Source: Caballeronia temeraria (GTDB lineage: Bacteria > Pseudomonadota > Gammaproteobacteria > Burkholderiales > Burkholderiaceae). From it: a stretch of 64,000 bases of DNA. The stretch is taken from positions 62,001 through 126,000 of the forward strand of contig NZ_FCOI02000002.1 in the NCBI RefSeq assembly GCF_001544795.2, written 5' to 3'. A model generated the notes under the pieces. The model was given only the letters and a program-made list of their open reading frames with translations, was not told the DNA's origin and searched no databases. The position numbers and the translations under genes were made by a program. This document shows positions 34,612-43,428 of this stretch, piece by piece (position 1 is the stretch's first letter; each line of letters begins with the position of its first letter).

Positions 34612-37002
34612 ATGGCACTGCGTCGTCTCGCGACGGCAATGCTGGCGGCGGGACTTATCGTCGCGCAAGCCGCGTACGCGCAAGTGACGTTGAATTTCGT
34701 CAACGCGGACATCGACCAGGTCGCGAAAGCGATCGGCGCCGCTACCGGCAAAACGATCATCGTCGATCCCCGCGTCAAGGGGCAATTGAATCTGGTCTCG
34801 GAAAACGCTGTTCCCGAGGAGCAGGCGCTGAAGACGCTGCAGTCGTCGCTTCGCATGCAGGGCTTCGCGCTCGTGCAGGATCACGGCGTTCTGAAGGTCG
34901 TGCCCGAAGCCGACGCCAAGCTGCAAGGCGTGCCCACGTATGTCGGCAATGCGCCGGCCGCGCGCGGCGATCAGGTGATCACGCAGGTCTTTCAGCTGCA
35001 CAACGAATCGGCGAACAACCTTCTGCCGGTGCTGCGTCCGCTGATCTCGCCGAACAACACCATCGCGGCCTATCCGGCGAACAACACGCTCGTCGTTACC
35101 GATTACGCCGACAACGTGCGCCGCATCGCGGGCATCATCGCGGGCGTGGACACGGCGGCGGGCCGCTCGGTCGACATCCTCACGCTGAAGAACGCCAACG
35201 CGATCGACGTCGCCGAGCAGATGAACAAGCTGCTCGATCCCGGCGCGGTCGGCAGCACGGACGCGACGCTGAAAGTCACCGTCACGCCGGATGCCCGCAC
35301 GAATTCGCTGATGTTCCGCGCATCGAGCAGCGCGCGCCTCGCCGCGGCGAAGCAACTCGCGCAGAAGCTCGACGCGCCCACGTCGCAGCCGGGCAACATG
35401 CACGTCGTCGCGCTGCGCAATGCCGACGCGACGCGCCTCGCCAAGACGCTGCGCGGCATGCTCGGCAAGGGCAGCGGCAGCTCGGACAATACGTCGAACT
35501 CGAGCTCGAATTCGTTCGGGCAGAGCGGCGGCGGGCTCGGCAATTCGTCGATGTCCACCGGAACGTCCGGCACGCCGCCGCTTCCGGGCGGACTCGGCGG
35601 CAGCAGCTCGGGCAGCAGCAACAATCCGATGACGGGCGGCGCGGGCAACAAGGATTCGAGCTTCTCGTCGAACAAGGATAACGATTCCGGCAACGATCAG
35701 GGCGGCGGCATGATCCAGGCCGACGCCGCGACGAACTCGCTGATCATCACCGCGGCGGACCCGGTTTATCGGAACTTGCGCACCGTGATCGACCAGCTCG
35801 ACGCGCGCCGCGCGCAGGTCTATATCGAAGCGCTGATCGTGGAGCTTTCCGCGACGAGCGGCTCGAACCTCGGTATCCAGTGGCAGGGCGCGCTGCTGTC
35901 GAACGGCGGCAACAATGCGCTTTACGGCAGTTCGAGCTTCGGCAGCGGGAATACGAACATTGTCGATCTGACCTTGCAGGGCAATGCGATCGCGCAGAAT
36001 CCTTCAGCGCTCACGTCGACGTCCGGGCTGCTCGCGCAAGGTCTGAACATCGGCCTTTTGCACCGCTTCGGCAATCTGTTCGGTCTCGGCGGGCTGTTGC
36101 AGGCGCTGTCGACATCGGCGGATGCGAACATCCTCTCGACGCCTAACCTCATCACGCTCGACAACGAGGAAGCGAAGATCGTCGTCGGCCAGAACGTGCC
36201 GGTCGTGACCGGTTCATACGCGACGCCGACCGCGAACGCCGCGACCTCGGTCACCGCGTTCAACACGTTCGACCGCCGCGACGTCGGCGTGACCTTGCAC
36301 GTGAAGCCGCAGATCACGGACGGCGGCGTGCTCAAAATGCAGATCTATCAGGAAGATTCGAGCGTCGACACCACCACGAAGAACGATCCGGGCGGCGTCA
36401 CGATCAACACGCGCTCGGTGCAGTCGACCATTCTCGCGGATGACGGCGAAATCGTCGTGCTCGGCGGCCTGATGCAGGATCAGTACAACAACAACAACAG
36501 CAAGATTCCGCTGCTCGGCGACATTCCGTTCATCGGCAGCCTGTTCCGCAGCGAAGGCAAGTCGCGCACGAAGACCAATCTGATGGTGTTCCTGCGCCCG
36601 GTGATCGTGCGCGATCAGGCGACGGCCACGCAGATCGCCAACACGCGCTACGACTATCTGCGCAACCAGCAATACGGCTCGACGACGGATAACCGCATCG
36701 TCAAGGACCAGAACGTGCCGGTGATGCCGCCGAAACCGCTCGGACCTTCCGAAGGCGGTGGACCGCCGGCCCAAAATCTGCTGGACTGGAGCGATACGAC
36801 GCGCGGTCCCGGCCCGAGCACGACGCTGCCGCAGAATCCGGATGCCGGCCCGGCGCCGCAGCCGATGCAGACCGCGCCGCAATCCACGCTGCCGCCGCAA
36901 AGCACTTACCCGGCGGCCCCGAACGGCGCGACCAACGCCATGCCGGCCAATGGCGCGACCCACGCCATGCCGGGCAACGCCGCGACAGGAGTCCATCCGT
37001 GA
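34612..37002 (+). CDS. gspD: type II secretion system secretin GspD
   Basis: 796 aa outer-membrane secretin forming the exit channel of the T2SS. Signal peptide cleaved near AYA/Q24; N0 domain VTLNFVNADIDQVAKAIGAATG; N1-N3 repeats; then a low-complexity Ser/Gly/Asn insert of about 80 residues (roughly 300-380); the secretin core has ILSTPNLITLDNEEAKIVVG and VLGGLMQD...PLLGDIPFIGSLFR. The tail is Pro/Ala/Asn-rich with an NGATxAMP repeat. ATG at 34612, with an in-frame ATG at 34597 as alternative. First gene of the gsp operon; its stop overlaps the gspE start. Confidence 0.96.
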   Translation: MALRRLATAMLAAGLIVAQAAYAQVTLNFVNADIDQVAKAIGAATGKTIIVDPRVKGQLNLVSENAVPEEQALKTLQSSLRMQGFALVQDHGVLKVVPEADAKLQGVPTYVGNAPAARGDQVITQVFQLHNESANNLLPVLRPLISPNNTIAAYPANNTLVVTDYADNVRRIAGIIAGVDTAAGRSVDILTLKNANAIDVAEQMNKLLDPGAVGSTDATLKVTVTPDARTNSLMFRASSSARLAAAKQLAQKLDAPTSQPGNMHVVALRNADATRLAKTLRGMLGKGSGSSDNTSNSSSNSFGQSGGGLGNSSMSTGTSGTPPLPGGLGGSSSGSSNNPMTGGAGNKDSSFSSNKDNDSGNDQGGGMIQADAATNSLIITAADPVYRNLRTVIDQLDARRAQVYIEALIVELSATSGSNLGIQWQGALLSNGGNNALYGSSSFGSGNTNIVDLTLQGNAIAQNPSALTSTSGLLAQGLNIGLLHRFGNLFGLGGLLQALSTSADANILSTPNLITLDNEEAKIVVGQNVPVVTGSYATPTANAATSVTAFNTFDRRDVGVTLHVKPQITDGGVLKMQIYQEDSSVDTTTKNDPGGVTINTRSVQSTILADDGEIVVLGGLMQDQYNNNNSKIPLLGDIPFIGSLFRSEGKSRTKTNLMVFLRPVIVRDQATATQIANTRYDYLRNQQYGSTTDNRIVKDQNVPVMPPKPLGPSEGGGPPAQNLLDWSDTTRGPGPSTTLPQNPDAGPAPQPMQTAPQSTLPPQSTYPAAPNGATNAMPANGATHAMPGNAATGVHP

Positions 37003-38486
37003 GTGCGGTCAACGATGCAGTCGAAAGCGCGGGCACCGCGGCGTCGCCGCTGGCGGCCCGGCTCGTGCCTTACGGCTTCGCGCGCACCGGGCAGATTCTG
37101 CTCGCGCATCAGCACGCGGACAGCATCGAAGTCTGGATCAGCGAGCGCACGACCGACGCGGCGCTCGCCGAAGTCGCGCGCAATTTCGGCGCGCTGTCGA
37201 TCGTCCGCAAGCCCGCCGACGAACTCGCTGCGGCGATCAATTCGGCCTACGCGCGCAACGACGGCAGCGCCGCGCAGGTGGTCGGCGAAGTGGAAGGCGA
37301 AGTCGATCTGTCGCGCCTGATGCAGGACATTCCCGAAGTCGAAGACTTGCTGGAATCCGAAGACGACGCGCCGATCATCCGCATGATCAACGCGCTGCTC
37401 ACGCAGGCGGCGCGCGAGCAGGCGTCGGATATTCACATCGAGCCGTTCGAGAACGCGTCGGTCGTGCGTTTTCGTGTCGATGGCACCTTGCGCGATGTCG
37501 TGCGCCCGAAGAAGGCGCTGCACGGCGCGCTGATCTCGCGTATCAAGATCATGGCGCAGCTCGATATCGCCGAAAAACGGCTGCCGCAGGACGGGCGCAT
37601 TACGCTGCGCGTCGGCGGCCGTCCGGTCGATGTGCGGGTGTCCACGCTGCCGACCGGCCACGGCGAGCGCGCGGTGCTGCGTCTGCTTGAAAAAGACGCG
37701 CAGCGCCTGAATCTCGAAACGCTCGGCATGGCGCGCGACACGCTCGTCAACTTCGACAAGCTGATCGGCCGCCCGCACGGCATCGTGCTCGTGACCGGCC
37801 CGACCGGTTCCGGCAAGACGACCACGCTGTACGCGTCGATGTCGCGGCTGGAGACGACGACCACCAACATCATGACGGTGGAAGATCCGATCGAATACGA
37901 CCTGTCGGGCATCGGCCAGACGCAGGTGAACGAGCGCATCGGCATGACGTTCGCGCGCGCGTTGCGCTCCATTCTGCGTCAGGATCCGGACATCATCATG
38001 ATCGGTGAAATCCGCGATCTCGAAACCGCGCAGATCGCGGTGCAGGCTTCGCTCACCGGCCACCTCGTGCTCGCGACGCTGCACACGAACGACGCCGCCT
38101 CCGCCGTCACGCGTCTCACCGACATGGGCGTGGAGCCGTATCTGCTCGCGTCGTCGCTGCTCGGCGTGCTGGCGCAACGGCTCGTGCGGCAGCTCTGCCC
38201 GGTGTGCAAGGAAGAGCGCGTCGAGGAAGACGGCACGAAGCGTTACCATCCGGTCGGCTGTGAGCGATGCGGCCAGTCGGGCTATGTCGGCCGTCGCGGC
38301 GTGTATGAGCTGCTGCTGATCGACGAAGAGATTCGCCCGCTCATCCATCGCAATGCGGCGGATGCCGAGATTCTCGACGCGGGCCGCAAGCAGGGCATGC
38401 GCACGTTGCGCGAGGACGGCGACCGCTGGATCGCCTCCGGCGCGACGTCGATGGAAGAAGTGCTGCGCGTGACGGGCGGAGAATAA
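36999..38486 (+). CDS. gspE: type II secretion ATPase GspE
   Basis: 495 aa cytoplasmic assembly ATPase. N-terminal GspE_N domain, Walker A GPTGSGKTTTLYAS near residue 265, Asp box ...MTVEDPIEY, Walker B RQDPDIIMIGEIRD, His box TLHTNDA, and a zinc-binding tetracysteine module (LCPVCKEE ... CERCGQSGY) from about residue 400. GTG start overlapping the gspD stop (GTGA), with AGGAG seven bases upstream. Confidence 0.97.
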   Translation: MSAVNDAVESAGTAASPLAARLVPYGFARTGQILLAHQHADSIEVWISERTTDAALAEVARNFGALSIVRKPADELAAAINSAYARNDGSAAQVVGEVEGEVDLSRLMQDIPEVEDLLESEDDAPIIRMINALLTQAAREQASDIHIEPFENASVVRFRVDGTLRDVVRPKKALHGALISRIKIMAQLDIAEKRLPQDGRITLRVGGRPVDVRVSTLPTGHGERAVLRLLEKDAQRLNLETLGMARDTLVNFDKLIGRPHGIVLVTGPTGSGKTTTLYASMSRLETTTTNIMTVEDPIEYDLSGIGQTQVNERIGMTFARALRSILRQDPDIIMIGEIRDLETAQIAVQASLTGHLVLATLHTNDAASAVTRLTDMGVEPYLLASSLLGVLAQRLVRQLCPVCKEERVEEDGTKRYHPVGCERCGQSGYVGRRGVYELLLIDEEIRPLIHRNAADAEILDAGRKQGMRTLREDGDRWIASGATSMEEVLRVTGGE

Positions 38487-38490
38487 GCAG

Positions 38491-39708
38491 ATGCCGGCAT
38501 TCCGTTTCGAGGCGATCGATCACGCGGGCAAGACGCAAAAAGGCGTGCTCGATGCCGATAGCGCCCGCGCCGCGCGCAGCCAGTTGCGCACGCAGGGACT
38601 GACGCCGCTCGTCGTCGAGGCGGCGGGCTCGCGCACACGCGGCGAGCGCCAGCAGCGGCTCTCGCTCGGGCGCCGTCTGTCGCAGCGCGAACAGGCGATT
38701 CTCACGCGTCAGCTCGCAAGCTTGCTGATCGCGGGCCTGCCGCTCGGCGAAACGCTCCAGGTGCTCACCGAGCAGTCCGAACGCGATTACATCCGCGAAC
38801 TGATGGCCGCGATCCGCGCCGAAGTGCTCGGCGGCCATTCGTTCGCCAACGCGCTCGCGCAGCATCCGAAGGACTTTCCGGAGATTTACCGCGCGCTCGT
38901 CGCGGCGGGCGAGCATACCGGCAAGCTCGGCCTCGTGCTGTCGCGTCTCGCGGACTATATCGAACAGCGTAATGCGCTGAAGCAGAAGATCATCCTGGCG
39001 TTCACGTATCCGGGCATCGTCACGCTCATCGCGTTCGGCATCGTCACGTTTCTGCTGAGCTATGTCGTGCCGCAGGTCGTGAACGTGTTCGCGAGCACGA
39101 AGCAGGCGCTGCCCTTTCTCACCATCATGATGATGGCGCTCTCCGCCTTCGTCCGAAGTTACTGGTGGGCGATGCTGATCGGCGTCGTGATTTTCGCGTG
39201 GCTCGTGAAAACCATTCTCGCGCGGCCCGGACCGCGCATGTCGTTCGACCGCTGGCTGCTCGGCGCGCCGCTGATCGGCAAGCTGGTGCGCGGCTATAAC
39301 ACCGTGCGCTTCGCCAGCACGCTCGCGATCCTGACCGCCGCCGGCGTGCCGATCCTGCGCGCGCTGCAGGCGGCGGGCGAAACGCTCAGCAACACGGCGA
39401 TGCGCGAGAACGTCGACGACGCCATCGTGCGCGTGCGCGAAGGCTCGTCGCTGTCACGCGCGCTCGGCAACACGAAGACGTTTCCGCCGGTGCTCGTGCA
39501 CCTGATCCGCTCGGGCGAAGCCACCGGCGACGTCACCACCATGCTCGACCGCGCCTCCGAAGGCGAAGCGCGCGAGCTCGAACGGCGCACGATGTTCCTC
39601 ACGAGCCTGCTCGAACCGCTGCTCATTCTGGCGATGGGCGGCGTCGTGCTGGTGATCGTGCTCGCGGTGATGCTGCCGATCATCGAACTGAATAATCTGG
39701 TGCAGTGA
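38491..39708 (+). CDS. gspF: type II secretion inner-membrane platform protein GspF
   Basis: 405 aa polytopic protein. MPAFRFEAIDHAGKTQKGVLDADSARAAR is split into the family N-terminus; two T2SSF domains follow (LTRQLASLLIAGLPL and RFASTLAILTAAGVPIL), with three membrane segments (about 170, 220 and 375-400). It links the ATPase to pseudopilus growth. Starts 4 bp after the gspE stop; its stop overlaps the gspC start. Confidence 0.96.
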   Translation: MPAFRFEAIDHAGKTQKGVLDADSARAARSQLRTQGLTPLVVEAAGSRTRGERQQRLSLGRRLSQREQAILTRQLASLLIAGLPLGETLQVLTEQSERDYIRELMAAIRAEVLGGHSFANALAQHPKDFPEIYRALVAAGEHTGKLGLVLSRLADYIEQRNALKQKIILAFTYPGIVTLIAFGIVTFLLSYVVPQVVNVFASTKQALPFLTIMMMALSAFVRSYWWAMLIGVVIFAWLVKTILARPGPRMSFDRWLLGAPLIGKLVRGYNTVRFASTLAILTAAGVPILRALQAAGETLSNTAMRENVDDAIVRVREGSSLSRALGNTKTFPPVLVHLIRSGEATGDVTTMLDRASEGEARELERRTMFLTSLLEPLLILAMGGVVLVIVLAVMLPIIELNNLVQ

Positions 39709-40121
39709 TGAACGCCCTTCAAACTCGCTTACTGACGCTCGCCGCGCTCGCGCTCTTTTGCGTGACGGTGACGTACTGGGTCGTCACGCTGACTTCGCGG
39801 CAGACCGCGCCGCTGCCCGCCGCGGCCGCGACGCGCGCGCCGTCGGTCGAACAGGCCGCGACCATTTTCGGCGGACGGCTGGATCGTCAGGCCAATTCGG
39901 ACGTGCATCTGTTCGGCATTCTCGCGCTGCAGGGCGGCGCGGCGGCCATCGTGAGTTACGGCGGCGAGCCGGCGAAAGCCGTGTCGCTGGGCGGCCCGCT
40001 CACGCAAGGCGTGAAGCTCTCGGAAGTGCGCGCGCGCTCGATCATCATCGAGCGTAACGGCGTCAAATCGGAGATCTTCCTGCCGCAGAATCCGCCCGGC
40101 CCGACGATCTGGGTGCGCTGA
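39708..40121 (+). CDS. gspC: type II secretion protein GspC, short form
   Basis: 137 aa: an N-terminal membrane helix (LLTLAALALFCVTVTYWVVTL) and a periplasmic homology region (ATIFGG...DVHLFGILALQGGAAAIVSYGG ... SEIFLPQ). The PDZ or coiled-coil C-terminal domain of longer GspC proteins is absent, as in other Burkholderia T2SS as I remember them. GspC bridges the inner-membrane platform and the GspD N0 domain. ATG at 39708 overlaps the gspF stop; a GTG at 39705 is an alternative. A 153-bp gap with a hairpin separates it from gspG. Confidence 0.88.
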   Translation: MNALQTRLLTLAALALFCVTVTYWVVTLTSRQTAPLPAAAATRAPSVEQAATIFGGRLDRQANSDVHLFGILALQGGAAAIVSYGGEPAKAVSLGGPLTQGVKLSEVRARSIIIERNGVKSEIFLPQNPPGPTIWVR

Positions 40122-40226
40122 GCGCGACGCGATGCCTCGCTTTCAGCCGAATCACGCGACGAAAGCAGATCGATAGAATGACCGGCGGTTCCGGCAAGAC
40201 GAAAAGCCGCGCCGTGTTTTTAGTCA

Positions 40227-40242
40227 CCGGGCAGAAGCCCGG
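40227..40242 (+). other. stem-loop between gspC and gspG
   Basis: CCGGGC-AGAA-GCCCGG, a perfect 6-bp stem with tetraloop, 33 bp before the gspG start. No U tract. Probably an mRNA processing or stability element that sets the higher level of the major pseudopilin, which is inference. Confidence 0.5.
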
Positions 40243-40274
40243 AAACGATATTTTCAATTCAAGAGGTAGGACTC

Positions 40275-40745
40275 ATGCAATTGTGGACCCAACGCCGCAT
40301 GCACATTCAACAAGCTCAGGCGCAAGGCCGCCGCCAGCGCGGCTTCACGCTGATCGAAATCATGGTCGTGATCGCGATTCTCGGCATTCTCGCCGCGCTG
40401 ATCGTGCCGAAGATCATGAGCCGCCCGGACGAGGCGCGCCGCGTCGCCGCGAAGCAGGACATCGGCACGATCATGCAGGCGATGAAGCTGTATCGCCTCG
40501 ATAACGGCCGTTATCCGACGCAGGAGCAAGGTCTGCGCGCGCTGATCGAAAAGCCGACGACCGAGCCGGTGCCGAACAACTGGAAGGACGGCGGCTATCT
40601 GGAGCGTCTGCCGGCCGATCCGTGGGGCGGCCAGTATCAGTATCTTAATCCGGGCGTGCACGGCGAAATCGACGTGTTCAGCTACGGCGCCGATCAAAAA
40701 GCGGGCGGCGAAGGCAACGATGCCGACGTCGGCTCGTGGCAGTAA
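40275..40745 (+). CDS. gspG: type II secretion major pseudopilin GspG
   Basis: 156 aa. Class III leader ending RRQRG, cleaved before FTLIEIMVVIAILGILAALI, with Glu at +5. The C-terminal half has the GspG calcium-loop region (GGYLERLPADPWGGQYQYLNPG). It forms the pseudopilus that pushes substrates through GspD after cleavage by a prepilin peptidase, whose gene is not in this window. GAGGTAGG precedes the ATG. Confidence 0.97.
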   Translation: MQLWTQRRMHIQQAQAQGRRQRGFTLIEIMVVIAILGILAALIVPKIMSRPDEARRVAAKQDIGTIMQAMKLYRLDNGRYPTQEQGLRALIEKPTTEPVPNNWKDGGYLERLPADPWGGQYQYLNPGVHGEIDVFSYGADQKAGGEGNDADVGSWQ

Positions 40746-40762
40746 GACCGGCGGCATAGATC

Positions 40763-41236
40763 GTGAACGGGCATTCATCGGCGCGGCGTCAGGCGGGCTT
40801 CACGCTGCTCGAAATGCTCGTCGTCCTGGTGATCGCGGGTTTGCTCGTGTCGCTCGCGTCGCTGCAACTGACGCGCAACCCGCGCACGGACCTCAACGAG
40901 GAAGCGCAGCGTCTCGCGCTGCTGTTCGAATCGGCGGGCGACGAAGCGCAGGTGCGCGCGCGGCCCATCGCGTGGCAGCCGCTCGACGGCGGTTTTCGCT
41001 TCGATATGCGCACCGAAGACGGCTGGCGCCCGCTGCGCGACGATCTCCTTCGTCAGCGGCGCTGGGAAGGCGGCGTGACCGGCGTGTCGATCCAGTTTCT
41101 CGATTCGGACAAGACGGTGAGCCGGCTTGTGTTCGGCACCGAAGCCATCGACGCGCCCATGGAAATCACCTTGTTCTCGGCGGTGGGGCGCGTGACGATC
41201 GTCGGCAGCGGCAACGGCCGCTATCAGGTGCGGTGA
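40763..41236 (+). CDS. gspH: type II secretion minor pseudopilin GspH
   Basis: 157 aa. Prepilin-like start RRQAGFTLLEMLVVLVIAGLL, with Glu +5 and a hydrophobic N-terminal helix; the rest fits GspH (RTDLNEEAQRLALLFESAGDEA). GTG start at 40763; the spacing from gspG is 17 bp and the stop overlaps the gspI ATG. Confidence 0.92.
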   Translation: MNGHSSARRQAGFTLLEMLVVLVIAGLLVSLASLQLTRNPRTDLNEEAQRLALLFESAGDEAQVRARPIAWQPLDGGFRFDMRTEDGWRPLRDDLLRQRRWEGGVTGVSIQFLDSDKTVSRLVFGTEAIDAPMEITLFSAVGRVTIVGSGNGRYQVR

Positions 41237-41625
41237 TGCGCGCGTCTCGTCGGCATCGGCGCGGCTTCACGATGATCGAAGTGCTCGTCGCACTGGCGAT
41301 CATCGCGGTGGCGCTCGCCGCTTCGGTGCGCGCGGTCGGCTCGCTCGCGACGGGCGAAGCGGACCTGCATCGGCGGCTGCTCGCGGGCTGGAGCGCCGAC
41401 AACGAACTCGCGCAGCTCAGGCTGTCGCGCCAGTTTCCGGCGATCGGCTCGCGCACCTTCGACTGTTCGCAGGGCAATCTGAAGCTCTCGTGCACGCAGC
41501 GCGTGAGCCAGACGCCCAACCCCATTTTCCGGCGCGTCGAGATGTTCGTCACGACGCCGGGCCGCTCCGGTTATCTGGCGCAACTGGTCACGGTGGTGGC
41601 GAATGAAACGAATCGCTCGCTCTGA
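41236..41625 (+). CDS. gspI: type II secretion minor pseudopilin GspI
   Basis: 129 aa beginning MRASRRHRRGFTMIEVLVAL, a prepilin signal with Glu +5. DNELAQLRLSRQFPAIG follows the GspI pattern. ATG overlaps the gspH stop (TGATG at 41234-41238) and the 3' end overlaps gspJ by 23 bp. With GspJ and GspK it forms the pseudopilus tip. Confidence 0.93.
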   Translation: MRASRRHRRGFTMIEVLVALAIIAVALAASVRAVGSLATGEADLHRRLLAGWSADNELAQLRLSRQFPAIGSRTFDCSQGNLKLSCTQRVSQTPNPIFRRVEMFVTTPGRSGYLAQLVTVVANETNRSL

Positions 41626-42277
41626 CCGCTCAGACAAGCAGCGCGGCTTCACGCTGCTGGAAATGCTGATCGCCATCGCGATTCTCGCGGTGCTCGCGGT
41701 GCTGTCGTGGCGCGGGCTCGACTCCGTGATTCGCGGCCGCGCGACGATCGAAAACGCGATGCAGGACGAGCGCATCGTCGCGCAGTTGTTCGACCAGATG
41801 CGCATCGACGCGCGCCAGGCCGCCACCGACGACGAAGCCGGCCAGCCCGCCGTGCAGGTCGGCAACGGCTCGCTGCAGATCGTGCGCGGCGTGTTCACGC
41901 CGGGCGCGGCGCCGCGTCTGCAAGTGGTGCGCTACAAGCTGTCGAACGGGCGCATCGTGCGCTTTGCGTCGCCGCCGCTGTCGAATGTCGGCGAAGTGCG
42001 GCGCGCGTTGCAGTCGGGCGACACGGGCAACGGCTGGAGCTCGATTCCGTTGATGGGCGGCGTGGCCTCGCTCGCGACGCGCGTCTACATCCCGGAAAAA
42101 GGCTGGACGACGCGCATGAGCGACGTGCTCTCGCAGATCAACCAGAACGACAACAACCTGAAGGTGCCGCAACTGGGCAATGCGCCGCTGGCGCGCGCGG
42201 TGTCGGGCATTCAGGTCGCGGTGGGCGCGCGCACGCTGCAAGTGCCGCTCACGCGCGTGTTCCTCGTCGGAGAATGA
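41603..42277 (+). CDS. gspJ: type II secretion minor pseudopilin GspJ
   Basis: 224 aa. Prepilin motif KQRGFTLLEMLIAIAILAVL, then SWRGLDSVIRGRATIE and the beta-rich C-terminus (GQPAVQVGNGSLQIVRGVF). Overlaps gspI by 23 bp and gspK by 4 bp, so these tip subunits are translated in a coupled series. Confidence 0.94.
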   Translation: MKRIARSDRSDKQRGFTLLEMLIAIAILAVLAVLSWRGLDSVIRGRATIENAMQDERIVAQLFDQMRIDARQAATDDEAGQPAVQVGNGSLQIVRGVFTPGAAPRLQVVRYKLSNGRIVRFASPPLSNVGEVRRALQSGDTGNGWSSIPLMGGVASLATRVYIPEKGWTTRMSDVLSQINQNDNNLKVPQLGNAPLARAVSGIQVAVGARTLQVPLTRVFLVGE

Positions 42278-43392
42278 GCATGCGCGCCCTGAAGCGGAAC
42301 AAGGAACGCGGCGTCGCGATCATCAGCGCGTTGCTCGTCGTGTCGCTCACGGCGATTCTGGTGTCGGGCATGCTGTGGCGTCAGCAGGTGCAGATTCGCC
42401 GCATCGAGAATCAGCGGCTGCTCGCGCAGGCGCAGTGGATTTCGCGCAGCGCGCTCGACTGGACGCGCCTCATCTTGCGCTCGGAAGCCGATACCTCGCC
42501 GACCGTCACGTATCTCGGCGGCGTGTGGGGCGTGCCGATCGCGAAGACGAAGCTGTCGGATTTTCTCGGGCAGATCGGCGAGGTGCGCGCGCAGCAGGGC
42601 GCATCGACGTATCTGTCCGGCTCGATCGAAGACGCGCAGGCCAAGTTCAACCTGCGCAACCTCGTATCGACGCCGACGCCCGGCGTGCTGACCATCAATG
42701 TCGCGCAGATTCAGGCGTTCCAGCGGCTCCTCACGATGCTCGGCATCAACGGCTCGCTCGCGAAGACGGTGGCGTTGCAGATGCGCGCGGGCCTCGCGCG
42801 CTCCGCGACGCGCTTTCAGACGCAGACGGGCAACAACTCGACGACGGCGAGCGGCACGAACAACGAAGCGACGACGCTCGCGGCGATCGCGCAGGGCGGC
42901 GGCACGGGCGGCGGCAATTTCACCGACGATCCGGGCCTGAAGGACGCGGACAGCAACGCGCCGGTCGCGCCCTTGCAGATGATCACCGTCGATTCATTGC
43001 TCGACGTGCCGGGCTTCTCGGCGGAAGCGGTCGCGAAGCTGAGGCCGTTCGTCACCGTGCTGCCGACGACGACCGCCGTGAACATGAACACCGCGCCCGC
43101 CGAAGTGATCGCAGCCGTGATTCCGGGCATGAATCTGTCGCAGGGACAGGCGTTCGTCGCGCGTCGCGAGACGGTGTTTTTTCACGACGTCGGCAACGTG
43201 CAGCTCGCGCTGACGGGCGCGGGCGTCAAGACGGTGTCGATCGATCCGAATGAGATGGACGTCACCACGAAGTATTTCGTGATCCACGGGCGCGTCGAGC
43301 ATGAACGCGCGCAACTGGAGCGCACGACGCTCGTGTATCGCGATCCGACGACGCATACGACGCGTATCGTCTACACGCGCGACGCGCTGTGA
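42274..43392 (+). CDS. gspK: type II secretion minor pseudopilin GspK
   Basis: 372 aa, the large tip pseudopilin. Leader ERGVAIISALLVVSLTAIL without Glu at +5, as usual for GspK; an alpha insertion domain of about 150 residues carries a Thr/Asn/Gly-rich linker (GNNSTTASGTNNEATT). ITVDSLLDVPGFSAEAVAKL and VNMNTAPAEVIAAV are family motifs. Two ATGs, 42274 and 42280; the second has GGAG at better spacing. Confidence 0.94.
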   Translation: MSMRALKRNKERGVAIISALLVVSLTAILVSGMLWRQQVQIRRIENQRLLAQAQWISRSALDWTRLILRSEADTSPTVTYLGGVWGVPIAKTKLSDFLGQIGEVRAQQGASTYLSGSIEDAQAKFNLRNLVSTPTPGVLTINVAQIQAFQRLLTMLGINGSLAKTVALQMRAGLARSATRFQTQTGNNSTTASGTNNEATTLAAIAQGGGTGGGNFTDDPGLKDADSNAPVAPLQMITVDSLLDVPGFSAEAVAKLRPFVTVLPTTTAVNMNTAPAEVIAAVIPGMNLSQGQAFVARRETVFFHDVGNVQLALTGAGVKTVSIDPNEMDVTTKYFVIHGRVEHERAQLERTTLVYRDPTTHTTRIVYTRDAL

Positions 43393-43428
43393 CGACGCTG
43401 CGCAGTCATTGATGAGAGGAAGTGGCCT

